64,000 nt of DNA, from assembly GCF_021172165.1 (NCBI RefSeq), contig NZ_CP089096.1:1674001-1738000 (forward strand), read 5' to 3'. Source of the DNA: Flavobacterium channae. Lineage in GTDB: Bacteria > Bacteroidota > Bacteroidia > Flavobacteriales > Flavobacteriaceae. The notes below the pieces were generated by a model. It saw only the letters and a list, made by a program, of their open reading frames with translations. It was not told the origin of the DNA and made no database searches. Positions within the stretch are counted from its first letter, which is position 1. Each line of letters opens with the position of its first letter. Shown here one piece after another: positions 26,235-34,923 of the stretch. A program made the position numbers and the translations under genes.

Positions 26235-26258
26235 GTACAACATAAGTACAACAAATCA
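26235..26258 (+). repeat. left arm-type integrase sites
   Basis: GTACAACA, 3 bases, GTACAACAAATCA. The same pair with a 4-base spacer occurs at 47863-47887 near the other end. These are likely arm-type binding sites of the element's integrase. Confidence 0.6.
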
Positions 26259-26747
26259 GAACTTTTTTACATGCTTGTAAATACCTCGTTTTTTAAGTTG
26301 TGCTTTGCGATTCATTTTTTGAAATTCTGCTAATCGTCCACAATAATACTCGTCTGTTGCTTTTGCAAATCCATTGATCAAAAGCAAATCATTCAAGCAC
26401 TCCCCTCCTGGCAAGATTACATATCCTAATTGTCGGTTCCAATAATCGTAAAAGTTATCCTGTTCTGTAATTATCGTTACAATCGTTTTAGGCGGTGCTA
26501 CCTTCAAAACATAATGCAAGGCTTCCAATCCTAATTGGATTAAAAATTGGGCTGCTAAACGTGTTTTCTGTTCGTCCTCTTTCATCTTTCTATTGTACTT
26601 TACTTCTGGTGCATCTAAACCATAAAGTCGTATCTCTTTTCGCAAACGAGTGAAAAGGTTGCTAATGATTATGCTGTCTCCATCTAAGACTTCATCTATT
26701 TGCCAATGGGTTTCCACCAAATAGGGTGCTTTTGCGTTGTATTGCAT
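26256..26747 (-). CDS. SNase-like (thermonuclease family) protein
   Basis: A 163-residue OB-fold nuclease homologue. It has VLDGDSIIISN, IRLYGLDAPEVKYNRKM (the RLxGIDAPE signature with the catalytic Arg and Asp region), and LGYVILPGGECLNDLLLINGFAKA. No signal peptide is seen, so it would act in the cytoplasm unless exported otherwise. First gene inside the element's left end. Homologues are common cargo of Bacteroidota mobile elements. Substrate not predictable. Confidence 0.85.
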   Translation of the reverse strand: MQYNAKAPYLVETHWQIDEVLDGDSIIISNLFTRLRKEIRLYGLDAPEVKYNRKMKEDEQKTRLAAQFLIQLGLEALHYVLKVAPPKTIVTIITEQDNFYDYWNRQLGYVILPGGECLNDLLLINGFAKATDEYYCGRLAEFQKMNRKAQLKKRGIYKHVKKF

Positions 26748-26844
26748 TGATTTTCAGTATTTTAAGTTATTGCAAATCAAAGATAATGAATGATATTTGA
26801 GTATAAAATTTCACTTAAATATTAACTTCTAAAATCTTTACAAA

Positions 26845-27648
26845 ATGGCTAGACAGAAAGGCGTTTTAAAGTATGTGGGAACTCTTGGAGATGTTCGCCA
26901 CTTTAAAATTAAAGGACAAGAAGGGTACTTTGCCGGAATGGTAGGTGGACCTTCAGGGGAGCAAGTTTTATCAGCTCCAGAATTTGAAAGAACTCGTGAG
27001 AACATGAACGAGTTTGGTGCTTGTGCTAAAGCAGGAAAATCCGTTAGAACTGGTTTATCACAAATCGTGAAGCAAATGTCTGATACGCAAGTAGCAGGGC
27101 GTTTAACAGCTATCATGAAGAAAATCAATTTGGAAGACCAAACCGAAGCCAGAGGGTATCGTAAAATTGAGATTACCACTCAAAGAAATTACTTGGTAGG
27201 TTTTGAGTTTGACAAAAACACTTCCTTAAATGGTATTTTCAATGCTCCTTACAGTGTTACGCATGACCCAGCAAGAAACACTGCTGATTTTGTAATTCCT
27301 GCGTTTAATCCAGCGAATTTGATTAATGCTCCTGCAGGTGCTACTCACTTTAGATTGATTCACACGCTTTCTGTTGTGAGTGACTTTGCTTACAATGCTG
27401 TAACGAATAGTTATGATCCTATTGACACAGCTCAAAATGAAGTGAGTGATGTTCAATTTAGTGGTTTCTTAGACTTGTATGCTCCTGCAACTGCAACTAC
27501 CATTACAGCAACTTTGCCAAATGGTATCACTCCATCAACAGATGTTACCGTTCTTCAAGGTATTGGAATTGAGTTCTACCAACAAGTAGGTTCAAACTAT
27601 TACTTATTTGCAAGTGGAAACTGCTTGAAAATTGAGGACGCATTTTAA
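26845..27648 (+). CDS. conserved hypothetical protein of a four-gene module
   Basis: A 267-residue protein without signal or membrane segment. The N-terminal part is conserved in style (VLKYVGTLGDVRHFKIKGQEGYFAGMVGG written in two parts: LKYVGTLGDVRHFKIK and GYFAGMVGG). The C-terminal half is beta-rich. Less AT-rich than its neighbours. I recognise it only as a protein that accompanies DUF5675 genes in Flavobacteriia. Its compact beta-rich look could suit a particle or effector protein, but that is a guess. A terminator follows at 27663. Confidence 0.6.
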   Translation: MARQKGVLKYVGTLGDVRHFKIKGQEGYFAGMVGGPSGEQVLSAPEFERTRENMNEFGACAKAGKSVRTGLSQIVKQMSDTQVAGRLTAIMKKINLEDQTEARGYRKIEITTQRNYLVGFEFDKNTSLNGIFNAPYSVTHDPARNTADFVIPAFNPANLINAPAGATHFRLIHTLSVVSDFAYNAVTNSYDPIDTAQNEVSDVQFSGFLDLYAPATATTITATLPNGITPSTDVTVLQGIGIEFYQQVGSNYYLFASGNCLKIEDAF

Positions 27649-27662
27649 GAATCCTACTTACA

Positions 27663-27691
27663 AATCCCTCAGAACTTCTGGGGGATTTTTT
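27663..27691 (+). terminator. terminator
   Basis: Stem AATCCC/GGGGATT with a T run, 15 bases after the 26845-27648 stop and before the DUF5675 gene. Confidence 0.7.
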
Positions 27692-27716
27692 GTTTTAACT
27701 TACTAATTCAATTCCC

Positions 27717-28169
27717 ATGGAAACAAAAATCATTCGCGTAGCACAGGGCAAACAAAGTACATTAAGCCAATTATATATCAACGGAGTATTTCAATGCTAT
27801 TTACTTGAGGATAAAATACGAACAGAAAAAATCAAGGAACATACTGCCATACCTACTGGATCCTATTCATTGCAGCTTAATACTTGGGGTGCAAAAAATG
27901 TCAACTACAAAAAAGCATTTGGAAAAGTTCACCAAGGTATGATTGAAATTACAGGTTTACCAAATTTCAGTTATGTGTATATCCATACAGGAAATACGAT
28001 TGAAGATACCGCAGGATGTCCGCTTTGTGGATTTGGGTTCCAACTTATCCAGGGCGATTACCGAGTTACGCAAAGTGTTATGGCTTACCAAATGATTTAT
28101 CCTAAGCTAGTTGCATTAGCAAAGAACAAAGCAAACAAGATTAGTATCGAAAACAATTTCCAATTTTAA
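27717..28169 (+). CDS. DUF5675 family protein
   Basis: A 150-residue protein with the DUF5675 pattern: FQCYLLEDKIRTEKI..TAIPTGSY near residue 25, then YVYIHTGNTIEDTAGCPLCG with H and C residues (about 90-110). It resembles the His/Cys site of small cell-wall peptidase or L,D-transpeptidase-like folds. DUF5675 genes often occur in phage and phage-like lysis regions. Here it is followed by a one-helix coiled-coil protein and a small glycine-rich membrane protein. A lysis or cell-wall role is inferred from this order. Confidence 0.75.
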   Translation: METKIIRVAQGKQSTLSQLYINGVFQCYLLEDKIRTEKIKEHTAIPTGSYSLQLNTWGAKNVNYKKAFGKVHQGMIEITGLPNFSYVYIHTGNTIEDTAGCPLCGFGFQLIQGDYRVTQSVMAYQMIYPKLVALAKNKANKISIENNFQF

Positions 28170-28181
28170 ACTTGTAATGCC

Positions 28182-28445
28182 ATGGAACAAGCTCCACAAT
28201 TAATGGTACTTTTTGGAAGTTTAATAAGCTTATTATTATCGGTTGTAGCCTATTTTATCAAACAATTGCACACAGATTTCAAAAGAATGGAAAAAGACCT
28301 TGTTGAAGTAAAAACCATGGCATTATTAATCAAAACCGAGTTTAAAAGTAGTAGTGATTTACTGAACCAAAAAGTAGATTATTTAGAACACCGAGTACAA
28401 AAATTAGAATTATCCATCTTTAAAAATCACGAACATGAAAAGTAA
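28182..28445 (+). CDS. small holin- or spanin-like membrane protein
   Basis: An 87-residue protein with one N-terminal transmembrane helix (about residues 6-24) and a C-terminal coiled coil of about 55 residues. The layout matches XhlA/holin-associated or anchor proteins of phage lysis modules. It starts 12 bases after the DUF5675 gene and overlaps the next gene by 11 bases. No sequence family was recognised. Confidence 0.6.
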   Translation: MEQAPQLMVLFGSLISLLLSVVAYFIKQLHTDFKRMEKDLVEVKTMALLIKTEFKSSSDLLNQKVDYLEHRVQKLELSIFKNHEHEK

Positions 28446-28692
28446 TGAAATGAATATCGTTCAAAGAGTAAAAGCTCCAACACCAAAGTTTTTCAAAGTA
28501 TTGAGAACAATTGGTTTAGCCTTGGCAACCGTTGGAGGAACTATCATCGCTTCACCAATTGCATTGCCGGCTGGATTAGTTGCAGCTGCAGGTTATTTGG
28601 TTTTGGGCGGTGGTGTATTGTCGGCAGTATCGCAAACCGCTGTACAAGATGACGACGAACCGAGAGTTCCACAGGAAGACAGGGTTCAATAA
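28435..28692 (+). CDS. small glycine/alanine-rich membrane protein
   Basis: An 85-residue protein with two adjacent hydrophobic segments (IGLALATVGGTIIASPIAL and LVAAAGYLVLGGGVLSA) and a charged tail, so holin-like in size and hydropathy. It overlaps the preceding gene by 11 bases and is followed by a terminator at 28721. Last gene of the module; role unproven. Confidence 0.6.
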   Translation: MKSNEMNIVQRVKAPTPKFFKVLRTIGLALATVGGTIIASPIALPAGLVAAAGYLVLGGGVLSAVSQTAVQDDDEPRVPQEDRVQ

Positions 28693-28718
28693 AACTAAAT
28701 TTGCTTAAAAATTGCAAT

Positions 28719-28749
28719 CAAAAGCTCCTATTTCAGGGGCTTTTTTTTG
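28719..28749 (+). terminator. terminator
   Basis: Stem AAAGCTCCT/AGGGGCTTT followed by eight T, closing the rightward four-gene module. Confidence 0.7.
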
Positions 28750-28863
28750 TTTTATACCCAATTGCTTCGCTTTTTCCAATTTTATTTAATTGGTGCGTTT
28801 ATATTGCGGTTATGTATTGTTTTGCTTCGGGATAGGGATTGTTTTTGGAAATTTGATGAAATG

Positions 28864-28892
28864 AAAAAACCTAGCCCATCGGGGCCAGGTTT
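28864..28892 (-). terminator. terminator
   Basis: AACCTAGCCC/GGGGCCAGGTT hairpin with a T run on the minus strand, directly after the 28896-29318 gene. Confidence 0.65.
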
Positions 28893-28895
28893 GTG

Positions 28896-29318
28896 TTATT
28901 TGTTTCTGTAACGGAGTAAGATGGCGTTACGGATTTCGTTGATTAAGTGGATGTTTTTTGCGTGGTGTGCTTCTTGTTCTTGCAGCAGCTTGAGTGCTTG
29001 TATGTTTTTATGGTGCAGCTCGTGTTCACGCATTAATCGGGTTGCTTTTGGATTGAACTCTTTTTTGAATTCATAGAGAGATAAGAACAGAATAACCGAA
29101 CCGCGAAGAAAAGGCATCCAGAATTTGGATTTCCATAGGCTCATGGCTATCCAAAAGATGTCCTCTTTTTGAGCTTCGGTTTGAAATACAAGTACAAAGC
29201 TGTTTGTAAAGGGTTCGTTTTGAGGTTTTCCGCTATTCAGTCCTTTTGATAATACGAAAAAGTGCGGTTTGGCATAGTGCGCCCCAGGTTGGTGGGTTTT
29301 AATAAAAATAGTGTCCAT
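28896..29318 (-). CDS. hypothetical protein, possibly DUF6943
   Basis: A 140-residue protein that resembles what I remember as DUF6943, a family from Bacteroidota mobile elements; not verified. No signal peptide. The middle is hydrophobic-aromatic (DIFWIAMSLWKSKFWMPFL) and the C-terminus is a His-rich helix (REHELHHKNIQALKLLQEQEAHHAKNIH). A stem terminator follows its stop. Function unknown. Confidence 0.6.
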   Translation of the reverse strand: MDTIFIKTHQPGAHYAKPHFFVLSKGLNSGKPQNEPFTNSFVLVFQTEAQKEDIFWIAMSLWKSKFWMPFLRGSVILFLSLYEFKKEFNPKATRLMREHELHHKNIQALKLLQEQEAHHAKNIHLINEIRNAILLRYRNK

Positions 29319-29442
29319 AATACAAGGATTTAACAGGTTAACTTCCTTCGTCTTTCCTTCGTGATTGCCCGAAATGTGATTGGAAACCGAGATGATTACT
29401 CAATGTATTATTGTTTTTTATTGGATTTCGTGAATTCCGTTT

Positions 29443-29730
29443 CACTCCATTTCACACACTTTTTTGCAAAAGAAAAAAGGAAAAAAAAGAAAGCCGTCTT
29501 GCCTTGTGGAGGGTTTCAAAAAAGCAAGTTTTACGGGTAAAATACTACCCATATGCGTCTGTGGAAACGCTAAGTGGATGTTGTGGTATTGAAAATGTAT
29601 GGGTGGAGATTTTATCCGGAACCGAAGGCTTGAACTTGCTTTTTTGAATACCCGGAACAAACCTTTGGCTTCTTTTTTATCCTTTTTTTTGTAAAAATGT
29701 TTACCCCAAATGTTCTTATGAAATGGGGTT
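29443..29730. repeat. large imperfect inverted repeat A
   Basis: An extended hairpin with arms of more than 100 bases. The perfect core TTCAAAAAAGCAAGTT (29515-29530) pairs with AACTTGCTTTTTTGAA (29633-29648). The inner stem CTACCCATA pairs with TATGGGTGGAG. The outer arms (AAAAGAAAGCC / GGCTTCTTTTTT and ACTCCATTTCAC / GAAATGGGGT) continue the pairing. It explains the overlapping short ORFs on both strands here, which I do not call as genes. Confidence 0.75.
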
Positions 29731-29992
29731 TTAGGGGTGTTCAATCGGGACTTGTAAACAAGGGTGTTTTTTTATTTGCTTACGTGGTGTATCGGTTGTT
29801 GATGCAAATAAAAATACACTCTTGTGATAGTTTGATTTTTGAGGATGCTTGATAGTTCAGTTAGCAGTCGCGGTTTTCAGTTAGCAGTTAACGTCTGATG
29901 GAAATGGGAAGCATCTTCAAAAAACAATGCAAATTACGTTAGCGGTAGCGTTCCTATTATTCTTCGGGTGGGTGCGGCTGGGCGCGGATATT

Positions 29993-30067
29993 TTACATAA
30001 TAACCCTTATAACTTTCAGGGGGACTGCGTGGGGTGTTGGGAATGAATTATAAGGTTTATTATGTAA
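29993..30067. repeat. inverted repeat B
   Basis: TTACATAATAACCCTTATAA (29993-30012) pairs with TTATAAGGTTTATTATGTAA (30048-30067), 19 of 20 positions, around a G-rich loop. Confidence 0.75.
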
Positions 30068-30079
30068 TAATAGCTTGGG

Positions 30080-30234
30080 AGTGGTTTTTGTGTGTTTTTA
30101 GCGTTTGTTTTTTGGATTGGGTGTAAGTGTATAAAAAAAGGCGGACTGTGCGCGAGGGGTTGGGAAAACAGGGAGCCTTTTTTTATTGACTTACTTTGGG
30201 TAAAACAAGTGCTAAAAACACACAAAATACCACT
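30080..30234. repeat. large inverted repeat C
   Basis: TTTGTGTGTTTTTAGC (30087-30102) pairs perfectly with GCTAAAAACACACAAA (30211-30226). Nested inside, ATAAAAAAAGGC (30131-30142) pairs with GCCTTTTTTTAT (30175-30186). The G-rich loop is about 32 bases. No convincing gene in this stretch. Confidence 0.75.
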
Positions 30235-30303
30235 AGTGCGGTGGGGAGCGTTGGACTGGGTGGGTGAAACTACTTCAGCGAAGCGTTCCTATTTTAATAA
30301 TTC

Positions 30304-31383
30304 TTATTTATTATCATCATTAAGAAGTTCATCTTCATAATTTACTAAAGGGTCAATCCAATCCGCTTTTTTATTTGCCCAATTGAGCCATTCTTGTGTT
30401 TCTTGGTCTAGCGTATTTTCGTTTTGTGCTTTCTCTTTTTTTGCTTCAATGTATTTCCTAATTATAAGTGATTTATTGTATTGTTCGGATAATTTTAGGA
30501 GTTTATTGAATTTTTCGAGCTCTTCGTTTCTTCTTTGTTTTATTTCTTCCTTCCTTTTTAATTCTGCTTCATAGTTTAAGTGCCAAATACGATTTCTTTC
30601 TTTTTGGATTTTTTCTTCAGCTGCATAAATTTCGAGTTTAGCCATTATTTTTGCTAACATTTCTTCAACTTTAGATTTACCATCACGCCATTCTCTTTCA
30701 CCAGAGTATTTTCCCATTTTAAAAATTAACTCTCCTGTTGGAATATATTGAGAAGACCCATATTTTGTTGTTGGTGGAATTCTCTTTGAAGCTTCTCTTA
30801 AATCGATTTCAATGAAAACAGTATCGATTAAAACACCAGTATAGCTATATTCTTTACTCCAAGTATGTCCTCTGTACCGCAATAATTTTGTAAAAGTATC
30901 CATGAAAAGTAATGCTCTTTTTTCACAATTCTCCCCAACTCTTATAGGATAGACAATTCTATTATCCTCACGATAAGAATTGAATTTTATTTTACCTTTC
31001 CAATAATCCTTTGTTTGAATTGTAAGTATATCTGGCTTTGTTATAGTTTCTGGAACTGTTAAAGGAGCATTGGGATCATTCTCAATTTCTTTGGTTCTTA
31101 TTGTTAATGGAGTTTGGTCAACATTGATAGTGTTTCCTTCTTCTCGTAATGTCATAACAATTTTATCAATACCTCCAAAAATAGGATTTAGTTTCTCTAT
31201 TTTAACTTTTTTATTGTATTTGAGTTTTAGCCAAAAACCATTTGGTGGCATAGGAATTTCAAATTTTTTACAGATTTTTTTAAACCCTTCATTTGAAATA
31301 GCATACTGCTGTGTCAATTGTGAAATTGGTGTAGACCAAACTAAATCATACAATAGCTTTCTTGATAATTCAATTGTTTCCAT
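30304..31383 (-). CDS. HTH-containing hypothetical protein
   Basis: A 359-residue protein. The N-terminus LLYDLVWSTPISQLTQQYAI followed by FKKICKKFEIPMPPNGFWLK is a recognisable HTH-like family start (VW.TPM..LA..Y..S...L.K.C....IP.P..G.W) found in many bacteria. The middle is beta-rich and the C-terminus (about 235-330) is a long charged coiled coil. No catalytic motif. It sits alone between the inverted repeats and an HTH gene. It may be a DNA-binding accessory or defence gene; not resolved. Confidence 0.65.
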   Translation of the reverse strand: METIELSRKLLYDLVWSTPISQLTQQYAISNEGFKKICKKFEIPMPPNGFWLKLKYNKKVKIEKLNPIFGGIDKIVMTLREEGNTINVDQTPLTIRTKEIENDPNAPLTVPETITKPDILTIQTKDYWKGKIKFNSYREDNRIVYPIRVGENCEKRALLFMDTFTKLLRYRGHTWSKEYSYTGVLIDTVFIEIDLREASKRIPPTTKYGSSQYIPTGELIFKMGKYSGEREWRDGKSKVEEMLAKIMAKLEIYAAEEKIQKERNRIWHLNYEAELKRKEEIKQRRNEELEKFNKLLKLSEQYNKSLIIRKYIEAKKEKAQNENTLDQETQEWLNWANKKADWIDPLVNYEDELLNDDNK

Positions 31384-31452
31384 ATAAAATAATTGTTTAA
31401 AAATTACAATTAAAGATAATATATGTTAATTGAAAAATGAAATTAGCGAAAT

Positions 31453-31524
31453 GAAGCAAACAAAGAATTGATGCTAGGAATACTTGGACTAGGAGCGATT
31501 TTTGTGCAGCTGAATGAGATAATT
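31453..31524 (+). repeat. intergenic repeat, copy 1
   Basis: The sequence around GCTAGGAATACTTGG ... CTAGGAGCGATTTTTGTGCA recurs at 35160-35254, where a 22-base piece with the palindrome CCGATAGCTATCGG is inserted. A related partial copy lies at 33361-33392. Confidence 0.7.
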
Positions 31525-31663
31525 TAACCGATTAATCAACAATTATTATAGTTTTAAAAACAAGTGTTTGTTTTTAAAATGGAATAAAGTGATTGTCTAG
31601 GTGGATTAGACTACATAAGCAATTGTATTCAATTTTTAAATTAGTATTCAAAATTGATTTATG

Positions 31664-31987
31664 TTATCTGAACGGATTTCTTTTTCGAGCAATGTATTCA
31701 TTGGCTTCATTTTCTATGTCTTGTCTTGTTTTGACTTTATTTGCGTATATCCATTCATCTATTTCTTCTTTTTTAAAAAATAGCTTTTTACCTAATTTGT
31801 AATGTGGGATTTCTGCAGTTGATGTTAACTTATAAATTGCAGATGTAGAAGTACCCATATAGGCAACTACTTCTTTTAAATTCATTGGTTTGGATTCTGC
31901 AACAATACTATTTTCTGTTTTTAGATTGGATATTGCTTTTTCAATTCTATCTAATCTTTCCATTATTAACTCAAAAGGATTTTCCAT
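31664..31987 (-). CDS. HTH (excisionase-type) DNA-binding protein
   Basis: A 107-residue protein. A short coiled coil (about residues 5-30) precedes a MerR-like HTH_17 domain (MNLKEVVAYMGTSTSAIYKLTS ... LGKKLFFKKEEIDEWI in parts, about 35-85). Such proteins act as excisionases or regulators in Bacteroidota integrative elements. It is distant from the integrase (15 kb), while a second HTH protein (44935-45216) is closer. It may regulate the cargo instead. Confidence 0.75.
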   Translation of the reverse strand: MENPFELIMERLDRIEKAISNLKTENSIVAESKPMNLKEVVAYMGTSTSAIYKLTSTAEIPHYKLGKKLFFKKEEIDEWIYANKVKTRQDIENEANEYIARKRNPFR

Positions 31988-32129
31988 AATTGATTCAAAT
32001 TTAATTACATATAAACGAAACTAATATAATTCAAAGTATTTATTTGATATTATAATTTTTTGAAAATTAAAGTTGAAGCCGTTTTTAATGTCTCAAAACC
32101 TATGGCATAATTAACTTTAAAATAGTATT

Positions 32130-32513
32130 ATGCAATTTTATTACGAAAAATTAGAACCAAACTTTGTATTGGATTTTTTAAAAGACAACCGTTTTGCAGG
32201 TGTATTTGGTTATATGACCACTTTTACCTTCTATGACGAATTTGTTGTTACTCCTTATCCTTACCACATTGAATTAAAAAATGATGATACATTAATTATC
32301 GTTTTGCTATATGTGGGGTTTGACTATAAACAGTATATGGAACTTGATAGTGTCCATATTGTTTCATTAAATCCAATTGTTTGGGAAATGGTAGAGTTTG
32401 AGAATCTTGAGATTAAGTATGTAAGTCCTCATGCTTTATTTCATATGATTACTGAACTTGTGCCTGAAACACGAGCTGAGGAGATTCGGTTTTTATTGAC
32501 CAACCATTTTTAA
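32130..32513 (+). CDS. hypothetical protein (127 aa)
   Basis: Unrecognised 127-residue acidic, aromatic-rich soluble protein (YYEKLEPNFVLDFLKD...). Only rightward gene between 28.7 kb and the right end of the element. No signal peptide or known motif. A strong terminator hairpin lies 4 bases after the stop and also serves the convergent UDG-like gene. Confidence 0.6.
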   Translation: MQFYYEKLEPNFVLDFLKDNRFAGVFGYMTTFTFYDEFVVTPYPYHIELKNDDTLIIVLLYVGFDYKQYMELDSVHIVSLNPIVWEMVEFENLEIKYVSPHALFHMITELVPETRAEEIRFLLTNHF

Positions 32514-32516
32514 TAT

Positions 32517-32553
32517 AAAAAAGCGGACCATTCTATGAATAGTCCGCTTTTTA
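32517..32553. terminator. bidirectional terminator
   Basis: AAAAAGCGGAC/GTCCGCTTTTT stem with A and T runs on both sides, between two convergent genes. Confidence 0.8.
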
Positions 32554-32582
32554 TTGATATTAATTCTTTATTATATTTTTAT

Positions 32583-33332
32583 TTATTCTACTATTTTCAA
32601 TAATTCTGGTGCAATCTTGTTTAATAATTCTTCATCACTCAACCCTTTTCTTCTGGTATAACCAAATAGATTCATACCGTCTGATTTTCTTTTGAAGTTA
32701 CCGCAATATTTATTGGCATCATAATCTAATGTTTTAGTCCAATTATCGCCATCATCGTATAAATCATCCATAAAATCAAAAGCACTTTTACCTTCACAAA
32801 TAATGTTTTCGGGATTTATTATTTCTATCAATTCTTTCGTCCACTTTTTATTGTTTTCTATTAAATGATTGTATAATTCTCTATGATTTCTATATAAAAA
32901 ATCTTCAAATATTTTCATCTCACCTACTCCTACAGTTGCATAAAATTTAGTATTCATTTTAACTGTATTTTCTAATAGATTAAATTTATCTATTTTATTG
33001 AAAATTTTCTTTGTATTCTTTGCTAACATATAATCATTTCGTTCATCATCAAGATATTCTATAATTTTATGCTCTTCATTGTAATATACAAAAGGATTTC
33101 CTGTATCACCTCCACCTGGATTGATACCAATAAATACTATTTTAGAATTGATAACAATTGGACTGTAGAATATTTTCCAGCCTAAAAGTAAACTTGTTAT
33201 TTCCTTGTTTTCTCCAATTGCTTTTTTAAGAAGTAAAGCAAAATCTCTTACCTCATTTTCAATAGTTTCAATTTGATTTTGAATAGTTTCCAAATCAATA
33301 TTTTCTCTTTTATCTTGGCTTTTTAAAATCAT
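32583..33332 (-). CDS. uracil-DNA-glycosylase-like protein
   Basis: A 249-residue protein containing IVFIGINPGGGDTGNPF (about residues 65-80), matching motif 1 (GINPG) of the UDG superfamily. The second motif is not clear; EGKSAFDFMDDL lies where the second motif might be. It could be a base-excision enzyme or a catalytically altered UDG-fold defence protein. Last leftward gene of the restriction cluster, 109 bases after the Fic gene, with an intergenic-repeat fragment between them. Confidence 0.6.
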   Translation of the reverse strand: MILKSQDKRENIDLETIQNQIETIENEVRDFALLLKKAIGENKEITSLLLGWKIFYSPIVINSKIVFIGINPGGGDTGNPFVYYNEEHKIIEYLDDERNDYMLAKNTKKIFNKIDKFNLLENTVKMNTKFYATVGVGEMKIFEDFLYRNHRELYNHLIENNKKWTKELIEIINPENIICEGKSAFDFMDDLYDDGDNWTKTLDYDANKYCGNFKRKSDGMNLFGYTRRKGLSDEELLNKIAPELLKIVE

Positions 33333-33441
33333 ATTTTTATGTTAATTAACCTTTCGACATAGTTCAGGACAAGCTATGGAGCAACCGACACTACTATTTG
33401 CATCTTAAAATAGATTTTTTATTCATGGAATCCATTCTGTG

Positions 33442-34923
33442 TTACAATGTTATAATTTTTAGTTTAGCTTCGTCGTGTTCTTTGAAGGCGTTGCTTTGGG
33501 TTAGGTGATTTTCTAATACTTCCATTTCACTAGCTACTAGTGTTGCGCTGAATTCTTGTGCTCTTTGTAACATTCTGATATACACTGCTGGATCATCGTT
33601 TCTTGTTAGTCTTCTTAATGCTCCCAAATAATCATCGCGGTAGACTGTTGGAATTATGATTCTTGTTTGGTTTGCTTTCACTAATTCGGCATTCATCATT
33701 ACTCTTGCTATTCTACCGTTTCCATCTAAGAATGGGTGAATTTCGCTTATCATAAACATGATGTAAGCTGCTTTGGCAAATGGTTCTTGTAATGCTTGAT
33801 AATAATCAAAACCCTTTATTAAAGTTCCTCTTACTAAGGTATGGTCAACAAAATGTGTTTCTCCCGCACGGTTGTTTTTATCTTTGAATTGACCGGGCTT
33901 TTTTGAGGTTCTGGCTGCTAAAAGTATTTGATGTCTGTACTGTAAAATATTCAACAATTCCTCTGGATTTGATGGCGTTGTAGCCATTTCCTTTTGATTG
34001 CTTACTAATTTGTAGGTTCCTAAAATGTCGTGTGAATCTTCATCACGATTTGGAATTGGTGTTTCTGTTTGAATGATACTTTTGGCTTCTTCTATTTCAA
34101 AAATAGTACCTTCGATGTAGTTTGAAAAATACGCTTCAAAGAAAGCAAAGTTTCTAAACGCATTTGTTTCTGTATTTATATCTTTTCGGTCTTTATAGGG
34201 TTGTTGCTGTAATTCTATGAATAATTTTTCAAACAACTCTATTCTGTGTTTGTCATATGGATTTCCTAATGCTCTTGCTACAGCAATTGGTGAAGTAAGT
34301 ATTTTTGAAGGTTTTGTTGTAAGTAAAGCACTTATTAGTTTGTTTAGTTTTTCAAACTCCGATTGCATTTCCAGTTTTTCTGCTATTTCTCTGGCTTTGT
34401 CTCTGAATTGATTTAGCCCTTCTTCTCCTTTTACTTGAACGATTTGCTCAAGTTTGTTTTCGATTTCGGGTAGTGTAAGCGTTTTGGAAGTTGGTCCTAC
34501 TTGTCGAGACGTTTGCATGTTTTCTAGAAAAGCTCTTTCTTGTTGCGCTACAAATAATTCGCCAGCGAATGGGTTATCTCCTTCAATTGCAGGGCTTCCT
34601 TCCATAAAACGAATTGTGATTCCAGGAAGTTCAATTTTTTTGGTATAGGTATAGGTAACAAAAATTTGATTCGCCGCTGTTGGTTTAAATTCTAAAGCAG
34701 AACGATGACTTAACACCGCTCCTGGATACAACTTACCCAAAATGGTAAAGATGTTTCTTCTAATTATTACTTCTTTTGATTCGTTGAAGTTTGAGGTATA
34801 GATACGTGGCGCAATTTTTTTAATTTGCCCTTCTTTTTCCAATTTACTTAATTGCCTATTTAAAGCAGTATCGCTTGTTGCAAAAATGATTTCTTGTAAG
34901 TGGATTGGGATATTATTTTCCAT
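33442..34923 (-). CDS. Fic AMP-transferase fused to AbiEi-like DNA-binding domain
   Basis: A 493-residue protein. Residues about 15-130 look like the AbiEi antitoxin/HTH module (LSKLEKEGQIKKIAPRIY ... YPGAVLSHRSALEF). The Fic part has the N-terminal inhibitory motif SNYIEG (near 270) and the catalytic loop HPFLDGNGRIAR (near 400). Family knowledge: Fic enzymes transfer AMP to proteins and the S/T-xxx-E-G/N helix restrains them. The DNA-binding domain probably autoregulates the gene through the TTTTCCATTATAA repeats around its start. It lies in the type I restriction operon region. Confidence 0.85.
   Translation of the reverse strand: MENNIPIHLQEIIFATSDTALNRQLSKLEKEGQIKKIAPRIYTSNFNESKEVIIRRNIFTILGKLYPGAVLSHRSALEFKPTAANQIFVTYTYTKKIELPGITIRFMEGSPAIEGDNPFAGELFVAQQERAFLENMQTSRQVGPTSKTLTLPEIENKLEQIVQVKGEEGLNQFRDKAREIAEKLEMQSEFEKLNKLISALLTTKPSKILTSPIAVARALGNPYDKHRIELFEKLFIELQQQPYKDRKDINTETNAFRNFAFFEAYFSNYIEGTIFEIEEAKSIIQTETPIPNRDEDSHDILGTYKLVSNQKEMATTPSNPEELLNILQYRHQILLAARTSKKPGQFKDKNNRAGETHFVDHTLVRGTLIKGFDYYQALQEPFAKAAYIMFMISEIHPFLDGNGRIARVMMNAELVKANQTRIIIPTVYRDDYLGALRRLTRNDDPAVYIRMLQRAQEFSATLVASEMEVLENHLTQSNAFKEHDEAKLKIITL

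Noticed and set aside
29411..29744. Overlapping ORFs on both strands (78 and 100 residues)
   Set aside because: They are by-products of the large inverted repeat A. Both frames read the same arm sequences and show low-complexity lysine/phenylalanine content.
30016..30340. ORFs in and around inverted repeat C
   Set aside because: They cover the hairpin arms, have odd composition and no start context.
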